A stretch of 23,040 bases of DNA from JBJEFI01 sp051873875 (GTDB taxonomy: Bacteria > Bacillota > Bacilli > Bacillales > Bacillaceae_G): NCBI GenBank assembly GCA_051873875.1, contig JBJEFI010000175.1, forward strand, positions 1 through 23,040, read 5' to 3'. Made by a program: the position numbers and the translations under genes. Positions 7,689 to 15,827 of the stretch are shown in pieces. Numbering within the stretch: position 1 is the stretch's first letter; each line of letters opens with the position of its first letter. The notes beneath the pieces were generated by a model, which saw only the letters and a program-made list of their open reading frames with translations, was not told the DNA's origin and did no database searches.

Positions 7689-8045
7689 TCTAATTTCCCC
7701 CTTATTTATCTAAGTATTTATTTTAATATATTTCCACTCTCGCATACATACGCATCGATAATTTCTTCTTAATTCAACTAGCATCCATCAAATATGTTAA
7801 GCTCACTTCTTCTTTTCCTCCTAATTTTCTTTGGATATGCCTACTTTTCACTTATCTAAACTATATTTTTAACAATTTCGACTTTTTATGCATACTATAT
7901 GAATTAATAATAGGACACAGGAAATTATATTTATTTTAATTAAAATACGTATGCTTTCCCTGCATGTATTTCAAATCAATCAACAATATACAATCTTTGG
8001 TAAAAACTTTTTTTACTATTAATTATTGTACAAAAGGGTGATGAA
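7689..8045. other. AT-rich divergent intergenic region
   Basis: About 357 bases between the divergent GNAT and dehydrogenase-like genes. I see no coding frame with an SD, no RNA motif and no strong hairpin. Only the AAGGGTGATG SD of the downstream gene (about 8033-8042) is convincing. Promoters must lie here, but several AT-rich -10-like strings make any single call unsafe. Confidence 0.5.
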
Positions 8046-9069
8046 ATGTATAAAGAAGCAATATGCATATTAGGAAGTAGTGGAGGGCTGGCTAAAGGTG
8101 TACTTTCCTTACTAAATAAATCAATAGTAGATCCTAATAGCCCAATTTATAAATTTCTAATAGATTGTCAAATTCATCTAATTGATAACAAACAAAAAGA
8201 GTTTTCTTATTTTGAAGGAAATTTCCCTCATTTAAAGGAACAAATAGCCTTATATGAGTATGACCTACAAGATACAGAACGATTTAAAGAAGATTTAATA
8301 AATTTTAAAATAAGTCTGGTTATAGATGTATCTTGGGCAGATACTGTTGAAATGCTAGGTTGTTGTAATGAATTGGGTATCATTTATATAAACTCTGCAC
8401 TAGAAAATAGGATGGTAGACGAAGACCCAGATTATTGGGGGGTTGGCACATCTGCACGAAATGAAATATTTGAAGATGAAAAACCTTACTTTCAAAATAC
8501 CACTGCAATCATTGGTAGTGGCATGAACCCAGGTGTCGTTCAATGGATGGCAATCGAATTAATAAAAAAAGGGAATGAAATACCTAAGGCTTGTTATATT
8601 GTTGAACATGATACTTCTTTCTTTAAAGATGAATCTCTTTCTAATACAGACACCATCTATGCGACATGGTCACCGGAATGTTTTCTTGATGAAACGATAG
8701 ATAGCTTTCCTTTATTTGTTAAAAATAATATTCAGTTTTTAATGTATAACGAAGTCTATGAACAAGAATTTAAAGTATCTCTTGGGGACAAAAACTTTTA
8801 TGGCTATTTAGTTCCTCATGAAGAAGTCATCTCTTTGGGTAATTTATATAAATTTGAATCAGGTTTTATCTATAGAGTAAATGAACACACTACAAATTTA
8901 ATAAAAGATAACATCGATAATTTAGAAGTCTTATGGAATCGTCCAATGGAATTATTAGACCCTAGTAAATATGATTTAATGGGTGAAGATTTAGTAGGTG
9001 TATTGTTGGTTTATGAAAATAAAGAAATCTATATGTACAACGTTTCTAATAATGAAAAGGTTTATAGAG
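8046..9069 (+). CDS. Saccharopine dehydrogenase / homospermidine synthase-like protein, exon 1
   Basis: The first 341 codons plus one base of a gene split by a group II intron. It opens with a Rossmann NAD(P)-binding loop, ILGSSGGLAKG, and later has IIGSGMNPGVVQ and YGYLVPHEEVISLG, patterns shared by the saccharopine dehydrogenase / homospermidine (carboxynorspermidine) synthase group. Enzymes of this group join or cleave amines through NAD(P)-linked imine chemistry; the exact substrate here is not known. The start ATG 8046 has an AAGGGTGATG SD. Without splicing, translation enters the intron and stops at 9102-9104, giving a 352-aa protein whose last 11 residues are intron-encoded. Joined to 9884-10104 it gives a 414-aa protein. 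No neighbour points to a pathway. Confidence 0.83.
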
Positions 9070-9883
9070 GTGCGACACGTTGCAGCATGAAAAGTGCTGC
9101 CTAATCATGAAGTGATTAGAACTGATAACCTAAGTGATGGAATGAAGGAGTAACGCCCCGAAACATCCCTCTAATACTCCGATGTGCAAATGATTTTGTA
9201 GGAAATCACTTGTACAAAGCTCGGTGAAGTCGGCTGAGAGTGTACCCTAATAAATTAAGCTAAGGAAATGCGAACCAGAGATGGTCGAGTACATGATAGG
9301 CCGGGAGTCTATAAAATACCTACGGTTAGAATGGCTGAAACAATGCAGCTAGACGAACCTCCGATTGTACAGGTCTAAAGGATTAATAAGTAGAAATGCT
9401 TATCCCATAAATAAATGGGGTGTTGCGAGGATGAGTAAAAATCTCTATTATGAAAATCCTTATTGTGTTACAGGCACAATCACGCACGCAGGCTTATAGG
9501 AGGAACCTAAGGGTATATATGAACAGATAGGGTTATTGGAACGTGGAAAGCTGGTAACATGGAGGAACTACATCCGAAGAAATGGTGTAAAGGAAACAAT
9601 GTATGTTGATAACTTTACTTTATACCAGTGAGAGTGGTGGCATAGTACCGTTGACACCTATTGAAACGTAGGAAGAGGGATAGCCACTAGTCAAGAAAGA
9701 CAATAAAACTTATTTTTACAATAATTATTAGTTTTGTATAACAAAAAAGCTATCATTCATTACATTGTAAAAGATAAGAAAATAGGTCCATCTTGATGGA
9801 ACGCCGTATGCGGTGAAAGTCGCATGTACGGTGTGAATGAGGGGAAAAGATGACGATAACATCAAAGTCTTACCTATTCATAT
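9070..9883 (+). mobile_element. Group II intron without an intron-encoded protein (814 nt)
   Basis: The 5' end reads GTGCGACACG, matching the group II GUGYG consensus. A typical domain V hairpin lies at about 9800-9833, with domain VI after it, ending in ...CATAT (an AY end). The last six exon bases, ATAGAG (9064-9069, IBS1), are perfectly complementary to CTCTAT at 9443-9448 (EBS1). AGGTT (9058-9062) can pair with AACCT at 9356-9360 (candidate IBS2-EBS2). Removing 9070-9883 restores the host frame exactly (TAT AGA G|AC TAT GGA). Domain IV (about 9690-9795) is short and AT-rich with no reverse transcriptase frame, so mobility and probably efficient splicing would need a protein in trans. It resembles bacterial class B introns of Bacillus; subclass not certain. 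Confidence 0.93.
9800..9883 (+). ncRNA. Group II intron domains V and VI
   Basis: Domain V: CCGTATGCG (9804-9812) folds on CGCATGTACGG (9821-9831) around GTGAAAGT, the most conserved intron element. Domain VI: GTGTGAAT (9831-9838) pairs with ATTCATAT (9876-9883) with G-U pairs. A9876, the eighth base from the 3' end, is the best candidate for the branch-point adenosine. The ATG at 9850 lies inside domain VI and is not a gene start. Confidence 0.85.
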
Positions 9884-10104
9884 ACTATGGAATAAGTGCA
9901 ACGTATTTTCAAGTTGCATGTGGTATATATAGCGCTATTTGTACGGTTTTATTGGATGATTTACCTACTGGAATTTACTATGTTGATGAACTTTTACTTT
10001 ATACTGACAGCCTATATGGGAAGTATTTATCCTATTATATGGATGAATTTATTGTAGGTGAAAATACATTCAGTGAAGGGCTACTTGAGAATCGGTTAAA
10101 ATAA
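9884..10104 (+). CDS. Saccharopine dehydrogenase / homospermidine synthase-like protein, exon 2
   Basis: The last 73 codons of the split gene (with two bases of the shared codon). It has no start signal of its own: the nearest ATG (9850) is in intron domain VI without an SD. The sequence YGISATYFQVACGIYSAI resembles the C-terminal segment of homospermidine synthase-like enzymes, where a YG...ATSLQVTA stretch precedes the final helices. That supports this being the natural C-terminus of the 8046 gene. It ends at TAA 10102-10104, just before a strong terminator. Confidence 0.82.
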
Positions 10105-10108
10105 ATGA

Positions 10109-10158
10109 AAAGGTAGTTGAAATTTACAGAAAAGCTTCTCTACTTCAACTACCTTTAT
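10109..10158 (+). terminator. Rho-independent terminator
   Basis: AAAGGTAGTTGAA (10109-10121) pairs perfectly with TTCAACTACCTTT (10144-10156). It lies five bases after the dehydrogenase stop and may also act on the minus strand for proS. Confidence 0.88.
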
Positions 10159-10258
10159 TTATATCTAATTATTTTCACAGATTATTGCAATTCTATTAAC
10201 AAACTAGACTAAAGAATAGCCAATCTGAATTAAGAAAATAGCAATTACTTCCTACCTC

Positions 10259-11692
10259 TTAGTATGCTTTACCCCAATAAACCATTGTTTCTGCTTTTTC
10301 ACCACAGCATACACATGTATCTGTAATTTCTTCTTGTTCAAATGGCATACATCTTGATGTTAATCCTGCTTCTTCTTTAATTTTTTCTTCGCAATCTTGG
10401 TTTTTACACCACATTGCTTTAATGAATCCTGGTTTGTTATCTGCAATTTCTTTTAATTGCTCCATGTTGTGTGCTACATATGTTTTTTCTTGGCGATTAT
10501 TTAATGCCTTTTGGAATAAGCTATTGTGAATTTCTTCTAGTAATTCTGCAATACGTGTATTGATGTTTTCAAAGGCAACAACTTCTTTTTCACGAGTGTC
10601 ACGACGAACTAATACGACTTGACCATTCTCAATGTCTTTTGGACCAATTTCAACACGAACTGGCACACCTTTCATTTCATACTCGTTAAACTTCCAACCT
10701 GGCATTTTGTTTGATGTATCAATTTTTACACGTGCCACATTGCTAATCATATTTTTGATTTCTGTCGCTTTTTCAATAACACCTTCTTTATGTTGAGCGA
10801 TTGGAACAACGATTACTTGTGTTGGTGCAACCTTTGGAGGTACAACAAGACCACTATCGTCACCGTGAACCATGATCATTGCTCCGATTACACGTGTTGT
10901 CATCCCCCATGATGTTTGATGTACGTATTGGCGTTTTTGGTTTTTATCGCTATATTGAATATTAAATGCTTTTGCAAAGCCATCGCCAAAGTTATGAGAT
11001 GTACCGCTTTGTAGCGCTTTTCCATCATGCATTAAACTTTCAATTGTATATGTTGCCTCTGCACCTGCAAATTTTTCTTTTTCAGTTTTTTGTCCTTTAA
11101 CAACTGGAATTGCTAAGTAACTTTCTAAGAAATCCGCGTATATATTTAGCATTTGAATTGTTTCTGCTTGCGCATCTTCGGCTGTGGCATGAGCTGTATG
11201 TCCTTCTTGCCATAAAAATTCTGTTGTACGTAAGAATGGACGAGTCGTTTTTTCCCAACGTACTACTGAACACCATTGGTTATATAATTTTGGTAAATCA
11301 TTGTGACTTTCTACTGTTTTAGCGAAATGTTCACAAAATAATGTTTCTGATGTTGGACGTACTGCTAAACGCTCTTGTAATTTATCATGTCCACCATGTG
11401 TTACCCACGCCACTTCTGGTGCGAAGCCATCTACGTGATCTGCTTCTTTTTGTAATAATGATTCTGGAATGAACATTGGCATATAAACATTCTCATGACC
11501 TGTTTCTTTAAAACGACGGTCTAATTCTTTTTGAATATTTTCCCAAATCGCGTACCCATAAGGACGAATAATCATGCATCCTTTTACACTTGAATAATCA
11601 ACTAATTCTGCCTTCTTTACAACATCTGTATACCATTGTGCAAAGTCTGTATCCATTGCTGTAATTGCTTCTACAAATTTCTTTTTACTCAT
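10259..11692 (-). CDS. proS: Prolyl-tRNA synthetase, short archaeal/eukaryotic-type (ProS2)
   Basis: A 477-aa class II synthetase that charges tRNA-Pro with proline in the cytosol. Motif 2 is visible as RWEKTTRPFLRTTEFLWQEG; motif 3 lies in the GMTTRVIGAMIMVHGDD region. An anticodon-binding domain follows (VIVVPIAQ onward), and the C-terminal zinc-binding domain has cysteines in CKNQDCEE and CVCCGE. It ends in KAY; a C-terminal Tyr is characteristic of this type, which lacks the INS editing domain of bacterial ProRS. The start is ATG 11692 with an AAAGGAGAG SD. A longer frame to 11824 only reads into the leader terminator. B. cereus-group genomes typically also carry a long bacterial-type ProRS, so this is the second copy, controlled by the T-box leader. 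Confidence 0.95.
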   Translation of the reverse strand: MSKKKFVEAITAMDTDFAQWYTDVVKKAELVDYSSVKGCMIIRPYGYAIWENIQKELDRRFKETGHENVYMPMFIPESLLQKEADHVDGFAPEVAWVTHGGHDKLQERLAVRPTSETLFCEHFAKTVESHNDLPKLYNQWCSVVRWEKTTRPFLRTTEFLWQEGHTAHATAEDAQAETIQMLNIYADFLESYLAIPVVKGQKTEKEKFAGAEATYTIESLMHDGKALQSGTSHNFGDGFAKAFNIQYSDKNQKRQYVHQTSWGMTTRVIGAMIMVHGDDSGLVVPPKVAPTQVIVVPIAQHKEGVIEKATEIKNMISNVARVKIDTSNKMPGWKFNEYEMKGVPVRVEIGPKDIENGQVVLVRRDTREKEVVAFENINTRIAELLEEIHNSLFQKALNNRQEKTYVAHNMEQLKEIADNKPGFIKAMWCKNQDCEEKIKEEAGLTSRCMPFEQEEITDTCVCCGEKAETMVYWGKAY

Positions 11693-11712
11693 TATTCTCT
11701 CTCCTTTTTTTG

Positions 11713-11783
11713 CAACAAAAAAACGCCAAGAATACTCACAAGGGACCATTCTTGGCGTTACCACCCTACTTATATTGTAAAAA
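11713..11783 (-). promoter_or_regulatory. Second T-box antiterminator/terminator module (no stem I)
   Basis: Read on the minus strand, AGGGTGGTAACGCC (11767-11754) is a T-box sequence. It is followed by a terminator hairpin, AACGCCAAGAAT with ATTCTTGGCGTT, and a run of seven T, ending about 20 bases before proS. The module closely matches the one at 11936-12004 but has no specifier stem. It is a duplicated control element, not coding, although an open frame crosses it. Confidence 0.8.
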
Positions 11784-11787
11784 TAAA

Positions 11788-11933
11788 GTGAACCTTCCAT
11801 CAGTGGGAGTTTTTTTATTCCCACTGATGGTTAGTTGAACGAATCGGGTCCTTACTGACACTTATCACTCACTTAAACTTTTTTAGACTTAACAAAGTAT
11901 TAAAGTGAGCATTTTAGTGTCAGTTAAGACGGG
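11788..11933 (-). repeat. bcr1-like dispersed repeat, copy A
   Basis: A 146-bp element homologous to 19183-19343. It forms two hairpins on the minus strand: CTGACACT...AGTGTCAG with inner CTCACTTTAA/TTTAAGTGAG, then CCATCAGTGGGA/TCCCACTGATGG. It is flanked by TTTAT on both sides (plus-strand ATAAA at 11783-11787 and 11934-11938), the target duplication I recall for B. cereus bcr1. It lies between the two T-box terminator modules. Confidence 0.75.
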
Positions 11934-11935
11934 AT

Positions 11936-12132
11936 AAAAAACGCCTTGGATTATCTCTAGAGACCATCCAAGGCGTTACCACTCTACTTAACATGTAAAA
12001 AACACTTTTACAATATCACTCTTTATCGATATCGGGAAAACCCGCTGTAGCCTACTACTTTTTCGGTACAGAGACTCCAAGGCTGGTTCGGTATACGCTT
12101 TTGGAAATTCACACCATCCATTTCCTCTCTGT
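11936..12132 (-). promoter_or_regulatory. T-box riboswitch leader for proS (proline)
   Basis: A minus-strand leader. Stem I is closed by ACAGAGA (12132-12126) and TCTCTGT (12074-12068). Within it GAA-CCA-GCC places a candidate specifier CCA (proline) at 12086-12084. The T-box AGAGTGGTAACGCC is at 11985-11972, followed by a terminator (ACGCCTTGGAT with ATCCAAGGCGT, then TTTTTT). The TGGT in the T-box can pair with the ACCA end of tRNA-Pro (discriminator A). Uncharged tRNA-Pro should favour readthrough into proS. Stem I is only about 65 nt, short for a T-box. The promoter should lie just beyond 12132, but I cannot pick a clear one. Confidence 0.88.
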
Positions 12133-12189
12133 AAAAAGATATATACGTACTATTCCTCTTCTTTGTCGCTTATTTAGTTGATTAATATG

Positions 12190-13110
12190 TTAAGAAATTT
12201 TTTTATAACTGTCAACTCTTTTTTTCATTAATACTTGAACTCGCTTGCTTTCATTCATATAAACACCAAAAATAATTAAAAAGCCACCAAGTAGCATTAA
12301 GAAGCTTACCTTTTCATCTAAAAAGATAATCGATGTGACAATGGTCACAAGAGGCATAAAGTAAATATAATTAGACGTTTTAATCGAACCAATTACGGCA
12401 ATTGCATGATTCCACATCACATAACATAATAAAGAAGCTAATATTGCTAAAAATAATAAATTTAAAATAACACCTGTATTAATATTTTCCATTTTAAAAA
12501 ATCCTGTGTTCGTCGTAAACATAAACGGAATCATCGTAACAATTCCATAAAAGAAGGTTCTTCTTACAACGAATAAATTATTATAAGACGTATCTAGTTT
12601 GCGAATCAATACATTGTATACAGCAAATACAACAGCTGCGAGCAACGCCAATGCATCTCCTAATAAATTTAATTCCATCACTTTTCCGTTATAAATAATA
12701 AGGAAAATTCCAATCATGGCCATAATAAACCCTAATAAGAAATTTAGCGTGAACTTCTCATCCTTGGTTGTAAAGTGGGCAATAATTGCTGTAAATAACG
12801 GAATTGCTGCTGCATACAAACTCACATTTGATGCATATGTAAATTTAAGTGCCCAATTTTCTAATAAGAAATAAAAAGTTACACCAAATAATCCTAATAA
12901 GAAAAATAAAAACTCTTGTTTAAACGGCAACGGCTTTAATCCTTTTGGATATAAGACAAGCAATATAATAAAGGCAATTGCAAACCGATACATAATAATT
13001 TCTTCTGGTGTGAATGCATCAAATAACACTTTTGTTGAAATATAGGTAGTACCCCAAATAAAAATCGTAATAAATGCAAATACATGGCCAATCCATCGAC
13101 TATTCCCCAT
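12190..13110 (-). CDS. EamA/DMT-family transporter
   Basis: A 306-aa polytopic membrane protein with ten predicted helices arranged as two EamA repeats (roughly residues 8-135 and 150-290), the drug/metabolite transporter fold. Landmarks are the N-terminal FIWGTTYISTKV and the second-half helix SNYIYFMPLVTIVTSIIFLDE, typical of the family. It exports amino acids, metabolites or drugs in relatives; substrate unknown. ATG 13110 is preferred over an in-frame TTG three bases earlier; GGGG lies just upstream. It is the last gene of an epimerase-51 aa-EamA cluster on the minus strand and ends about 60 bp before the proS leader. Confidence 0.87.
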   Translation of the reverse strand: MGNSRWIGHVFAFITIFIWGTTYISTKVLFDAFTPEEIIMYRFAIAFIILLVLYPKGLKPLPFKQEFLFFLLGLFGVTFYFLLENWALKFTYASNVSLYAAAIPLFTAIIAHFTTKDEKFTLNFLLGFIMAMIGIFLIIYNGKVMELNLLGDALALLAAVVFAVYNVLIRKLDTSYNNLFVVRRTFFYGIVTMIPFMFTTNTGFFKMENINTGVILNLLFLAILASLLCYVMWNHAIAVIGSIKTSNYIYFMPLVTIVTSIIFLDEKVSFLMLLGGFLIIFGVYMNESKRVQVLMKKRVDSYKKIS

Positions 13111-13146
13111 CAAATTCCCCTCTTTTCTAACTCACAAACCCAACCC

Positions 13147-13302
13147 TTATCTTTTTTCTGAAATAACTAAACAAAATGTAGCTATTGGGCCTAGTAACAA
13201 TGACAACAAAAACCAATTTAAGCCCGATCGATTTTTCCCTTGGGCAATACCAGCATTAATAAGTGCCAACGTTCCCCATCCAACAAAATAGCTTTCATTC
13301 AT
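13147..13302 (-). CDS. Small membrane protein, 51 aa
   Basis: A short gene with a strong GGGGG SD eight bases before ATG 13302, ending at TAA 13147-13149. The protein has a hydrophobic N-terminal segment (about 5-20), a basic turn (GKNRSG, 22-27), then a second hydrophobic segment (LNWFLLSLLLGPIATFCLVI, 28-47) and the tail SEKR. A G-K/R-x-x-x-W-F-x-L-x-L-L-x-G-P-I-A pattern occurs in many small two-helix Gram-positive membrane proteins of unknown role. It lies 12 bp after the epimerase gene and 36 bp before the transporter gene, so it is probably co-transcribed. Confidence 0.75.
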   Translation of the reverse strand: MNESYFVGWGTLALINAGIAQGKNRSGLNWFLLSLLLGPIATFCLVISEKR

Positions 13303-13314
13303 CTTGTTATCCCC

Positions 13315-14190
13315 CTAGTTAGCTAAATTTTTCACTAATTGTGGTAACCATTGTTCTAATTTTGAAAAACAAAAACCCTTTGATTGTAATAAAGCATTAC
13401 TCATATACCAATCATCCTCTACCCCAAATGGAGAATGATCGGTTTCATCTTGTATGTCCATCACGACATTCGCTTTTTTATTTGTCACTTTTTCAATTAA
13501 GTTTATTAATTCATTCATTCCAATGGCATCAGTTGACGTTGCATTTACAGGCCCAACAATGTCATTTTCTCCTATAAACAACAGAACATCTGCCGCCTCT
13601 TCTGATGTAATAAAACTCATTTTTGCCTCTTTATTTGGAAAATAAATAGCAGCATTGTTTTTCGTCCGTTCAATATGCCAATGTAACCTTCTTGTATAAT
13701 CATCTTCCCCTAATACAATTGGAAATCGAACAGCTACAGCTGGAAAAAGATTTTGTTGAAACAAAACTGCTTCAGCCATTTGCTTTCCTTCTTTATATGA
13801 AAAATCCGTTCTTCCTCCCTTTTTTATTTCCACATCTAATGGATTAAAGTTCCTTTCTACGATTGGTGAATTGCCTTCTTCATAAACCGATAAAGTAGAT
13901 GTAAGTACATACTTTTTTACTCTTCCCTTTAATGTTTTCATTGCAATCATCATTTCGTTAGAAGAATAGCAAATATTATCATACACAATATCCCATGTTT
14001 CCTTTTTTAATGCGTCAAAGCTCTCGTCTTTAATAGCTCGATCTAATACAATTCGATTTACAGCATCCCCAAATTCATCCTTACTCTTGCCACGTGTGGC
14101 AATTGTCACTTCATACCCTTTTTCAATTAATTTCATCACTAGCCGCTTTCCAAAAAATCGCGTTCCACCAAAAACCAATACTTTTTTCAT
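13315..14190 (-). CDS. NAD-dependent epimerase/dehydratase (extended SDR-like)
   Basis: A 291-aa protein with an N-terminal Rossmann loop VLVFGGTRFFGKRLV (GGTRFFG) and a plausible active-site YKEGK after a serine-rich STLSVY strand; both fit extended or atypical SDR enzymes that act on NDP-sugars or similar. The C-terminal region (NELINLIEKVTNKKANV) matches the substrate-lobe helix of the family. No partner sugar genes are adjacent, so the substrate is open. ATG 14190 has a GGAGGG-type SD. It is the first gene of the minus-strand cluster and is divergent from the phosphatase gene. Confidence 0.82.
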   Translation of the reverse strand: MKKVLVFGGTRFFGKRLVMKLIEKGYEVTIATRGKSKDEFGDAVNRIVLDRAIKDESFDALKKETWDIVYDNICYSSNEMMIAMKTLKGRVKKYVLTSTLSVYEEGNSPIVERNFNPLDVEIKKGGRTDFSYKEGKQMAEAVLFQQNLFPAVAVRFPIVLGEDDYTRRLHWHIERTKNNAAIYFPNKEAKMSFITSEEAADVLLFIGENDIVGPVNATSTDAIGMNELINLIEKVTNKKANVVMDIQDETDHSPFGVEDDWYMSNALLQSKGFCFSKLEQWLPQLVKNLAN

Positions 14191-14234
14191 CTCTATCCCT
14201 CCTTTATATGCCTTCTATTATAACAAGAATTATA

Positions 14235-14246
14235 CGAAATATTTCG
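14235..14246. promoter_or_regulatory. Palindrome in a divergent promoter region
   Basis: CGAAATATTTCG is a perfect 12-bp palindrome midway between the divergent epimerase and phosphatase genes. A TGn-extended -10 (TGATATAAG, 14258-14266) serves the phosphatase. An operator role is only a guess. Confidence 0.35.
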
Positions 14247-14289
14247 ATAATGTAGTATGATATAAGTAAAATATTTTTTGGAGGAAAAT

Positions 14290-14862
14290 ATGAAAACAAC
14301 TATTTATTTCGTCCGCCATGCACAATCGGATCTTTCTATTAAAGATGACTTAACGCGACCACTTACAACAGAAGGAGAAAAAGCCGCAAAACAATTAACA
14401 AACATCCTCTCTAACCAAGCTATTGATGCTATTTTTTCAAGCCCTTGTATTCGATCCATTGATACTGTAAAACCTTTTGCCAAACAAAAAAAACTACCAA
14501 TTACAATCAAAAATGACTTTGCTGAACGACGTGTTGGTACATGGGTAGACGATTTTCAATCCTTTTCTTCTACTCAATGGGCTGATTTCCATTATAAGCT
14601 TGAACAAGGTGAATCCTTATTTGAAACTCAAGCAAGAAATATTGCTGCACTACAAAAAATAGTAAAAACACATCCAAATCAAGCTGTCATCATTGCTACT
14701 CACGGTACTGCATTATCTACTATTGTAAATTATTACGATTCAACCTGTACGTATGACTATTTCCTTTCCATTAAAGATAAAATGCCTTATGTACTTCGAT
14801 TTACCTTTGAAGATGGGATATTCCAAGAAATGAAAGAAATCTCCTTACATGTTGCCTACTAA
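14290..14862 (+). CDS. Histidine phosphatase family protein (phosphoglycerate mutase-like)
   Basis: A 190-aa protein of the histidine phosphatase superfamily. The catalytic RHA signature VRHAQSD has His10, the acid is in FAERRVGTW, and the second His is in IATHGTAL. Small bacterial members dephosphorylate sugars, phosphoglycolate or alpha-ribazole phosphate, or act broadly; lack of a second phosphoglycerate-binding signature argues against a glycolytic mutase. ATG 14290 is chosen because GGAGG lies 5-9 bases before it; the in-frame TTG at 14278 overlaps that SD. Followed at once by a bidirectional terminator. Confidence 0.86.
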   Translation: MKTTIYFVRHAQSDLSIKDDLTRPLTTEGEKAAKQLTNILSNQAIDAIFSSPCIRSIDTVKPFAKQKKLPITIKNDFAERRVGTWVDDFQSFSSTQWADFHYKLEQGESLFETQARNIAALQKIVKTHPNQAVIIATHGTALSTIVNYYDSTCTYDYFLSIKDKMPYVLRFTFEDGIFQEMKEISLHVAY

Positions 14863-14891
14863 AAAAAGCAATCCATTTCAGATTGCTTTTT
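14863..14891. terminator. Bidirectional terminator
   Basis: AAAAAGCAATC (14863-14873) pairs perfectly with GATTGCTTTTT (14881-14891). It separates the convergent phosphatase and SDR genes, and the SDR stop codon overlaps the T-run. Confidence 0.92.
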
Positions 14892-15633
14892 ACTCTATAT
14901 AAATCATTTTCTTCGTCATCCCACCATCAATTGTTATATTCTCGCCAGTAATAAAATCATTTTTAGCATCCGTTAAAAAGAAACAAGCACGACCAATATC
15001 TGCTGGTGTACCTACTCGTTGTGATGGATGTTGGTGATGATCTACTTCTCGTAACTGTTCATAATCCTTCGTTTCAATCCAACCTGGACTAATACAATTT
15101 ACTGTAATGTTATCACTTCCTAAAGAAATAGCTAAGGCATGTGTTAAGGCGACAATTCCGCCTTTTGATGCAGCATAAGCTTCACTGTTTGGCTCTGACA
15201 TAAATGCCCTAGTTGAAGCAATGTTAACAATTCGTCCGCCCCCATGTTTTTTCATCACTTTTGCACATTCACGAGCCATAAAAAATGTGCCCTTTAAGTT
15301 ACTATCTAATACTTCATCCCACTGCTGTTCCGTTATGTCATAAGGAGAAAACCATCGTGATAATCCAGCATTGTTAATTAATATATGGATAGTACCTAGC
15401 TTTTCCTCTATATCTTCTATTGTGCGAACAATATCCTTTACAGATTGTAAATCAATTCCATATGTATATACATCATTGCTCTGTCCCATTAATTGTGCAG
15501 CTATATTTTTCAATGCAACAATATCTCGATCAATTAACACAAGGGTTGCTCGTTCACTTCCATACATCTTTGCTAGTTGTAAGCCAATTCCATTCCCTGC
15601 TCCTGTAATAACAACTACTTTATCTTTATACAT
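14890..15633 (-). CDS. Short-chain dehydrogenase/reductase (SDR)
   Basis: A 247-aa classical SDR. It has the cofactor loop TGAGNGIG (10-17), NNAG, the serine of the catalytic triad in NIASTRAF, YAASK (Tyr-xxx-Lys), and the C-terminal ITIDGG typical of FabG-like and glucose-dehydrogenase-like enzymes. Asp in LIDRD after strand 2 suggests NAD(H) preference. The substrate cannot be inferred. Read from ATG 15633 with an AGGTG SD. It stands alone, bounded by a terminator downstream. Confidence 0.9.
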   Translation of the reverse strand: MYKDKVVVITGAGNGIGLQLAKMYGSERATLVLIDRDIVALKNIAAQLMGQSNDVYTYGIDLQSVKDIVRTIEDIEEKLGTIHILINNAGLSRWFSPYDITEQQWDEVLDSNLKGTFFMARECAKVMKKHGGGRIVNIASTRAFMSEPNSEAYAASKGGIVALTHALAISLGSDNITVNCISPGWIETKDYEQLREVDHHQHPSQRVGTPADIGRACFFLTDAKNDFITGENITIDGGMTKKMIYIE

Positions 15634-15803
15634 CCAATCACCTCTAGTTTACTTTTTTTCCCATTTGTTTACTAACCATTTACACCTTCATTAAAACCTT
15701 CTCCATAAAAAATGATAACATTTCTATTCCGTCACTTCTTTTTGCCTAGACTCACCTTTAATTATAAAAGAATAAAATGTATCGTCATACATAGATAATA
15801 AAA
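15634..15803. other. Intergenic region upstream of the SDR gene
   Basis: About 170 AT-rich bases holding the SDR promoter. I see no small gene with an SD and no RNA motif. Confidence 0.4.
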
Positions 15804-15827
15804 AAGCTGTTCAACTAAGAACAGCTT
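15804..15827 (-). terminator. Terminator of the LacX-like/APH/bcp operon
   Basis: AAGCTGTTC (15804-15812) pairs with GAACAGCTT (15819-15827), followed on the minus strand by a run of six T. It overlaps the bcp stop codon. Confidence 0.88.

Noticed and set aside
9850..10104. Separate 84-aa gene starting at ATG 9850
   Set aside because: The ATG lies in intron domain VI with no SD of its own. The frame after 9883 is exon 2 of the dehydrogenase-like gene.
11693..11824. 44-residue N-terminal extension of ProS
   Set aside because: It reads through the second T-box terminator and into the bcr1-like repeat, and lacks an SD. The ATG at 11692 has a good SD and matches the family start.
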